The notes beneath the pieces were generated by a model, which made no database searches, had not been told where the DNA came from, and worked only from the letters and a program-made list of their open reading frames with translations. Positions 36,701-64,000 of a DNA stretch of 64,000 nt are shown here, one piece after another. The position numbers were made by a program, and so were the translations under genes. Numbering within the stretch: position 1 is the stretch's first letter; every line of letters begins with the position of its first letter. This DNA is from Amyelois transitella (lineage: Eukaryota > Arthropoda > Insecta > Lepidoptera > Pyralidae): positions 3,413,001 to 3,477,000 of the forward strand of contig NC_083507.1 in NCBI RefSeq assembly GCF_032362555.1, in the 5' to 3' direction.

Positions 36701-38938
36701 TCTTATTCAGCCCAGTTGTATTCGGTAAAGTATTTTTTTTCCATTTTTAGAACAACGACAGCCCCATTGCAAGTCAGGCATTCAGTGGGTTCTCTATAAA
36801 TGCTGTGGCCGGTGATCAGCCGGAGCCCATCAACTTTTTAGACTCGGAAACTGGAAGTATGGCGTTAGATCTAGCCATGCAGGCCGTAAGTGTGTTATAC
36901 TATATTTTTATGATTTTTCATGGCAATTTCAAATAAAGGAATTTTGCTTCTACAGTACCTGTGAAAAAAATTTTAGGATTTGAATGACGAAAGAGCCTTA
37001 AAGTATTCGTATTATGGAAAACATAATGTCAACCACGAGTATTGTCTGATCAAGTTTTGTTCACGCTAATAAAGCGCTTGTTTATTTATAATAAACTTTC
37101 TTTCGTCTTTATTAGCTATACGTACAACAAAGATACCTACGTATATTTAACAAGTACGAAAGAGAATTTAGTAGAAGTTACAGAGATTTAGTAGAGGGAC
37201 ACATAAATTATCGGACTTTCTGACTTTCTGCTTTTTGTGTTAGTAGAATTTATTGTTACTTTCACCAGACATCGGAAGAGGTTTTTGCATCCGGCAGGTC
37301 GTCTGGAAGCTACGAATCCTGTCAATACGACGATGACGCTTTGCTCCCTTATTGGCTTTTCCGCATTAATAGCCAGTTCGTAAGTGTTATCATTACTTAT
37401 TTACGGCTTTACATTGCTTTGCATGCCATTTGTACATACATCCATCATCACGTCTTTATTCCCTGTCAGCCTTTCTGGTACTTTCATGAACAGGGTAGTT
37501 CTCACCTGAATGTCAGAATATGAATGTCAGAGCCAGTCAGTCTCCAAAATATGTATTGCGATATTTTGACATTCAGGTGACAACTACCCTGTTCATGATA
37601 TCTAGGGTAGATAGCCAACAGTCTCGAAAAGACGAATTGCAATATTCTGACATTCAGGTGACAACTACCCTGTTCATAAAAGTACCAGTAAGGCTGACTT
37701 TCGGTAGGAATGAAAATTACTGCACTTGTGACTCAGTGAGAAGATAATACTCGAGAGTGCCTTGTCGAAGTTAGGGTCTGTGTCTGTGATTCATATGCAT
37801 TGTCTATTATATCAAATGAAACACTTTTTAGGTAGATGAAGAAGAGGAACACGAACCAGAATCACCGATCCCAGTAGAACTTCCTGAGGCATTCGATATG
37901 AACGGCAATGTGGTCGCGGCAGGCGCCGGCGCAGGCGATGGACGGGGGATGCACAGCGACCACTCCCAAGATAGTTCTGGTCGCGGCACTACTTCGACTA
38001 CCTCTAGTGATCCATCATCAGGCGTTCAGAGTGAGGTTAGTTACGACTATCTACTGCCCATGACTTAACTATTCAATTGCCTGTCTCGAAACCGCTCCGA
38101 AGGTTAGTGAGGAGTTGACCACGGTACGTTTGTCTAGGACTACCTTCTAACGTTTCTGTACAAAACCTATTATTCCGAGTGTAACCCCATTTCCCTATTA
38201 CAGGCAGTCCTGATAGATCCGTCTGCATTCACTGGCCAATTTGAACTGCCGGCCGTAACAGTGGAAATACCCGAAATGATGCCATTACATGAAGGTGAGA
38301 GTTTGATCAGAAATATTAGTCTTAAACTAAGTGAGCTTTTTCGCATTGGATTATTGTCTATTAATCATCTATAAACAGATAAGGAATTAGGTGACTAATG
38401 TAAGGATATGTTCAGTCTTTGTGGTCAGATCGAAGTCGCTCAGAGTAAATGCCTGCTACATAACCATATCCTTCCAGAGTGGACGCAACCAAAATAAAAC
38501 TGTACACATTCACAATGAACAAAGCATATCCTTACGGTTTGTGTGCAATAAATTTTGATCTATTTTTTATCATGACGTTTTTGATCTTTATCTTGAAAAT
38601 GTGAGGATTTTTTGATTTCGCTCTCATATATGAATTATCGTAATAGCACCTTCCGCCTGGGAACCGCTCTCTATATAATATGCAGTAAGTATATCATTCT
38701 GTTCTTTAGCTCTTACCTTAATTACCTACCTTACTACCTACTTAACTTACTTACCTCACAAAAAAGCTTATATCTTTGTGTCATTTAGTATATTGATTCC
38801 TCAGCCGGCGAGAACATCGGCGAGGTCGTAGCTCCGGACCGCAACGGCCGCCGAAACCCAGTGGTCCAGCTGCTGGCCACCAGCGACATGGACGCAGACG
38901 TGAGTTCCCTTGACACAGACGTCCAGGACTCCTCCTGA
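30739..38938 (+). CDS. Uncharacterised 1479-aa basic, Ser/Lys-rich protein with KEN motif
   Basis: Fourteen exons: 30739-31018, 31644-31701, 32085-32128, 32465-32563, 32737-33266, 33348-33702, 33791-34716, 34827-34849, 34962-36411, 36751-36885, 37269-37379, 37832-38035, 38204-38294 and 38805-38938, together 4440 nt. All donors and acceptors are GT/AG and every phase fits, including a 23-nt exon. The N-terminal 93 residues (MDLQIGRLQRALDHKVRRLR...) look helical. The middle is very rich in Lys, Ser, Asn and Thr and is probably disordered and nuclear. The last 220 residues turn acidic (VDEEEEHEPESPIP). A KEN motif followed by Ile-Pro (DNKENIPES, residues of about 989-991) resembles an APC/C-Cdh1 degron. 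I recognise no catalytic or binding domain and give no name. A role in cell-cycle or chromosome biology is only a guess from composition and the KEN motif. The start is the first ATG of an open 5' exon; a further upstream exon cannot be excluded. Confidence 0.78.
31068..31265 (-). repeat. Interspersed SINE-like repeat, minus-strand copy of family A
   Basis: The reverse complement carries 'ctctttcccatgg', 'gcaacctgtcatta' and 'tctaccccg', matching the copy at 27390-27645. It lies in intron 1 of the 1479-aa gene. Confidence 0.6.
32318..32415 (+). repeat. Diverged family B repeat fragment
   Basis: 'ggttatggaggtcagacgg ... actctaggattgtgg' resembles the family B copies at 12612-12735 and 15070-15190. 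It lies in intron 3 of the 1479-aa gene and is weakly conserved. Confidence 0.4.
32655..32725 (-). repeat. tRNA-derived SINE fragment next to an exon
   Basis: The reverse complement of 32682-32692 is GGTTCGAATCC, an exact pol III B box. It sits in the intron just upstream of the exon that begins at 32737. No full tRNA fold can be built around it. Confidence 0.45.
37465..37698. repeat. Inverted repeat with 57-bp arms plus an internal direct copy
   Basis: Arms 37465-37521 and 37642-37698 are reverse complements over 57 bp with three mismatches. A third copy of 36 bp (37561-37596) lies in the right-arm orientation, so the right half is a tandem duplication of about 81 bp. The core 'gacattcaggtgacaactac' occurs twice directly and once inverted. 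It lies in the 37380-37831 intron of the 1479-aa gene and would fold into a long RNA hairpin. Confidence 0.8.
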
Positions 38939-41900
38939 TCCACTTGGCTCGTAAGCCCGTGCCGTGATAAATTTTAGTGATGCGTTTGTGTAAATACATT
39001 AGAAGTTCTTATTAAATTATTCCATTTGTAAGCCGATTTTGATTTTTCGGTTACTGTTGTTAATATTGGGAAGCTAAATACATCAGAATCATCAGAATCT
39101 GACTTCCAATGACTTTTTATTCCGCCTGGCGTTAGTCTCGGTAACATTCTCAACTTTATGAAGAGGAGCTTGAGGTGTCCCCTTTGAGCATGATCTTGTA
39201 TTGATCCAATAAAAATCTCATTACCTACCAATAAATAATGGCGCCTTACTTGTAAATTTACACGTCAGTTTTTGAATGCCGATCAGCAAATCTAATTTGT
39301 AATTTATTTTTATAATTTTGCAATACATATGTTTACAATTACTTCTCAAATTTTTTGAGGGAGCGAGGTATCTGAATCTGTTATGTGTTAAGGGTGATTT
39401 AGATCTTAAGAAGGTGCTTCGGTAAGGTGTGATGTGAGGTAATGATATTCATATAAAAAATGAATACTCGTTTTCGAGGAAATGTCTTTTTTGCATTTAT
39501 TCATATTGTACAATCTTATAATATGATTCATTCTGCAAAATTTTACAGGCGAGCAAGAATTCATATATAAAACAGTAGCTCTTTCGTATTGTACATAACC
39601 ATTTTACCAGTATAGTGAAAACATGCGTATAGTTTTTAGTTTTAGGATAATAAATTACTTAAATACTAATGTAAGTTTGGTTCTTTATTAATACAATATC
39701 AATAGGATTGCACTATCCTGTAAAGTTATTGGAACGTACCAAAAAACATACTATGGTGCTCTCTCGATGCCGATGAACTTTCTATGCTAAATATACAATA
39801 ATAATATGTAACGATAATATAAAATATGATCGTCGTGAAGCCGTTACACAGATACAAGGCAGGCATAATAATAATGGGCTCCCCCTATTCTTATCTCACT
39901 TCTTTAGTTTTCATCCGATTATTATATTCAATACCTATTTGCTTAATGAGGCTCATTAACTTATACGATATCTTTATGACCTCCAGAAGTGAGCTAAGAA
40001 CGAGCTATTATTATTTTTAATAATTAATTAACAATTTCGATACATATTGCTGCTGTCGTTTAAGTGAAAAAGTGTTCATTATTTTATTCTATTTGGTTAT
40101 TTATTGTTACAAATAATGACGCATGACAATGCAATCACAAGTGAGAATTCGCAATCGTTAGTGACGTGAAAATGATTATCGAATGATAAAAAACGTATAA
40201 GAATAATTGAAACCCCACTTATCTGAATTAGTTAAGGTAACTGTTACATCGAATATTCTCATTATTACTTTAAGGCAGTGAAACACCCAACTTAAATTCA
40301 AGGACAGTTGGGGACGAGATTACCTAGCTAACATTAAGATTAACTAGTAACATATCACTAGACATTTTCACAGGCGACCTCTACACATCGGTCGCGTAAT
40401 ATTTTACAATATTTACACGTCTTATACATGTATGTTAGTGAAACATCGTAATGCAACGAGGGATTCACAAACACTAAAGCGGGATGCACTCTGAATTTCT
40501 ATACCACTCAGTCATCGAAAGTCCATCGGCTTACTATAACATACTAACACCCCAATTACAAATGACAGAACGAAAATATCCATACGTCTATACAATAACA
40601 ATATAAATATTCTTCATGAGTCAATATCGATAAATAATAAACCTACAATAGAAGAAATGTAACACTCTGAGATCGAGGGCAACAAGTTATATTTGTGGGA
40701 CACACTCCTTCGAGAACACTTTATTTCAAAAACAATGTTTTATTAGACTAGATTAGCATTGTATGTAATTATAACATTAATAATATCAATTATAGAAATA
40801 ATCTCGCAGACAAACGGAATGACGTAAATATTGAACCAACCATGTGGACACCGCACATAGACCACCGTATCGAAACCGACCGCAGCGTAGATTAATTTGT
40901 ACTAATAACTATAACAGAGGTAAAATATAAAAGCTATACAACCGGCTCCCGCCCGCAACGAACAACAACAATCAAAATATGAGAGGAATATTATTCGACT
41001 CGTCTAGGGGTCTACTACTTTCGACTGCCGCGTGTCTAGGAAAAACCTCTCGGACTCTGATGCATACGTTATTACAGATCCATACAAATACATTATAGAA
41101 AGCTAAACAAGAAGGAAAGAAAACCGCTTTCTAGGCACTTTAAATTTGAACATATTATATTGCATCGTTTCTATCAGATATATTGTACGAGTACCTAAAT
41201 ATAGTTGCGCATTTAGACGTTACATGCGTCGCCACGTTTGTCAGCGACGGGCGTCGTAGCAGACGTCAGATCATAATTTATGTTTATTTCGTAGTTCATT
41301 ATTACTTAGCGGTTACAAAATTTTAGTTTCGATATATTCTTTTACTTTTGAATATCCGACGTCTGCGCGGACGCTACAGACCTGTATCAAATTAGACATT
41401 ATCAAAGCCTTGGACAGTTTGTTCCTAAAAGCACGGCGTCCCTTATAGAAATGAACAGCTTCCCCATGCAATCATACAGTTCTAATAATTATATTCTCAT
41501 TTTTCCTCATGTTATCACAGAAAATCATGTATTTACAATTTTGTCGTACTAAAGTGTCGTACGTAACCTACGTCATGCTTGCAACAAATGTATCCATGGC
41601 GTCGAACAATTACATCGAAGACCACGATTGTTGTACTAAAATTAAATAAATAACAACATGTTTTAATTTATATCAATTAGTAAGTAAGTGTATATAAATT
41701 TGTGTGTTTGAGGGAAACATTGTAATCGTATACCAATTTTTTTTATCTTTATAATTATCTGTTAACTCTGTAATTGTTTACATATTAACATTTTCCAGTA
41801 ATTTAACTAATTAAAGTCTGGTTAATCTCTTAAGATTTTGGCCGTGGGACTCATGGGCCATGAGATTTTTTGAATGAGTATTGTTTAAAATTTCTTTAGT

Positions 41901-43392
41901 ACAACAGTCGTGTCTAGTTCAAAGTTAATATAATAATTTTATAAAAAAACTGCTTTATTATGAAACCGATCTTCATATTTAATGAAGAGACAAAAGAAAG
42001 AGCCCTCAATGTTTAACGGGATGACCCAATTATTACAAAATTATTATAATTTCTTTGACATAATGACAACTATTTATCATATGATTAGTGGCTATGAGTG
42101 ATAGTGGCGTGATTATAATGAATTATAATAACCAGGTTGGAACTATGGGATATTATATATATTGGGTACATAGAAATCTGACACCTTTTTTAGTTACGCC
42201 CAGCGACTTATGGGGTCAGAATTAAATGCTCCAGAACAGTTAAATATAGTAGGCGACTTTAATGATCTAGATAATCTTCAATCTTCTGTTGTAGTACGTT
42301 AATCCTAAAATTTTGCGCCTGGTGACTTTAAATAGTTTCCGAATATTTACTATTACTATTTTTTTTAATGGTTTCCTCTTAATTTTTTACTGATTTCTTT
42401 CTCAAATAAGTTTGATTGAATATCTATTTCGAGTATACATTATGTTTTTTACACAATTTTAACAATACGTTTGTCGTAGCAAATTTTGGCTTCAAGGACT
42501 TATTAAACTACATCCTAAATGTTGCGTAAATGTTAAACATTCCAGGTATACTTTAAGACTTCCTAATTTTAAATAAGAGAGATACTAAAGTCTCTTTATT
42601 TGAGAAGAAACTGTATGTAACCAGACGACAAAATCTTAGGTGTGCAAGTACACGATTTCAACAATTCAGGTAATAATTATGTCGAAATATACTTTCACAG
42701 TTTACATACAATTAATATTATTTAATCGTATTTTAAATAACGTAGGTATAAAGCACTTGGGGGAAGGACAGCAAATTCAATAAAAAATGTTTAATTATTT
42801 ATTTATATTAAATTAACTAATTAAAAATTATTTGCTATGTAAATATTTTACACAATACTAGTATTAATTTGTCTGACGATGAATTGCTAGTGTTCACCCA
42901 ACGTCTAACTTGAATATGAAACGGTGTCGGGCGTCGGGCGGCGCGCGCCCCCGCCCTCGCCGTTTCAATAGGCGATATAACGTAGACTTTATGTAGTGCA
43001 AATTTAATATAGAAAGTTTACTTTTACAATACAGACTAATAATTTCATTTTATGTAAAAATCCTAGCGCAAACGAGTCGTCTGGCACCGTTTCATACTTC
43101 GATATCTTAACCGTAATATAAATCAAGGAGTAAAATTTTAGCGAATTAAAAATTAAATTTTCCAAAACTTTGTAAACACTAGAATTTGGATATAGCTCTC
43201 GGCGGCCCGCCGGCGAACGGCGCTCGCCGTCCGGCGGCGGGCGGCCGCTCACGAGCAGCGAGAGTCGTTTATATACACACGACATCGTCCGGGCGCGTGC
43301 GGCGGTCAGAAGGAGTGCGCGGGCGCGGGCGGGACAGGCGGGGGCGGGGCGGGCGCGCGCACGTCCCGCTGCGAGCGCGCGCGGCGGCGCCG
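38939..43392. other. Convergent 3' region between the 1479-aa gene and cacophony
   Basis: The two genes point toward each other. Plus-strand poly(A) signals AATAAA lie at 39208-39213 and 39649-39654. Minus-strand signals (TTTATT as written) lie at 42798-42803, about 590 nt past the cacophony stop, and at 39684-39689, about 3.7 kb past it. No exon, transposon or long open frame is seen from 39.7 to 42.9 kb. That is compatible with a long neuronal 3' UTR of cacophony, but this is inference. About 42925-43390 is strongly GC-rich and continuous with the GC-rich last exon. Confidence 0.55.

Positions 43393-64000
<20,608 letters not shown>

Noticed and set aside
38648..38692. Possible extra exon of the 1479-aa gene between 'taatag' and 'gcagtaagt'
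   Set aside because: Used in phase it would meet a TAA within about ten codons. The flanking exons join cleanly without it, though an alternative ending is not excluded.

Overview
The window looks like nuclear DNA from a moth or butterfly (Lepidoptera, species not determined). It is AT-rich, has insect-type spliced genes with GT/AG introns, carries repeats typical of Lepidoptera (a Helitron with its usual TC...CTAG ends, tRNA-derived SINE fragments, non-LTR retrotransposon tails), and its recognisable proteins are insect orthologues. I rebuilt each gene by hand from splice sites and reading phase. Exon ends are therefore inferred, but every junction listed keeps the frame and the coding totals divide by three.

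Layout. (1) 1959-10707, minus: obstructor-A (CPAP3-A1), a secreted protein with three chitin-binding domains, five exons. (2) 10708-15692: intergenic, repeat fragments only. (3) 15693-21827, minus: a nine-exon gene for a 793-residue protein with a FAR1/ZSWIM3-like zinc module near the N-terminus and coiled coils at the C-terminus. One of its introns holds an 820-bp piggyBac-like element. (4) 21828-24140: divergent intergenic region with a decayed reverse-transcriptase remnant. (5) 24141-29065, plus: Hen1, the small-RNA 2'-O-methyltransferase, nine exons, 587 residues. (6) 30739-38938, plus: a 14-exon gene for a 1479-residue, lysine/serine-rich protein that I do not recognise and that carries a KEN degron motif. 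(7) 43393-64000, minus, running off the right edge: cacophony (Cav2 presynaptic calcium channel alpha-1), from the domain II pore to the C-terminal DDWC motif.

The most interesting part is cacophony. Its domain IV and C-terminal region contain three pairs of alternative exons that can replace one another in frame: an S2 pair of 111 nt each, an S5-to-pore pair of 92 nt each, and a C-terminal pair of 182 and 113 nt. There are also two frame-neutral cassette exons. In two of the pairs, including both members would shift the frame. Up to 32 domain IV/C-tail forms could therefore come from this stretch.

The genes do not form one pathway: cuticle assembly (obst-A), small-RNA stability (Hen1), neuronal calcium entry (cac) and two uncharacterised nuclear-type proteins are simply neighbours. 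The unknown plus-strand gene and cac converge, and poly(A) signals on the two strands lie only about 30 bp apart.
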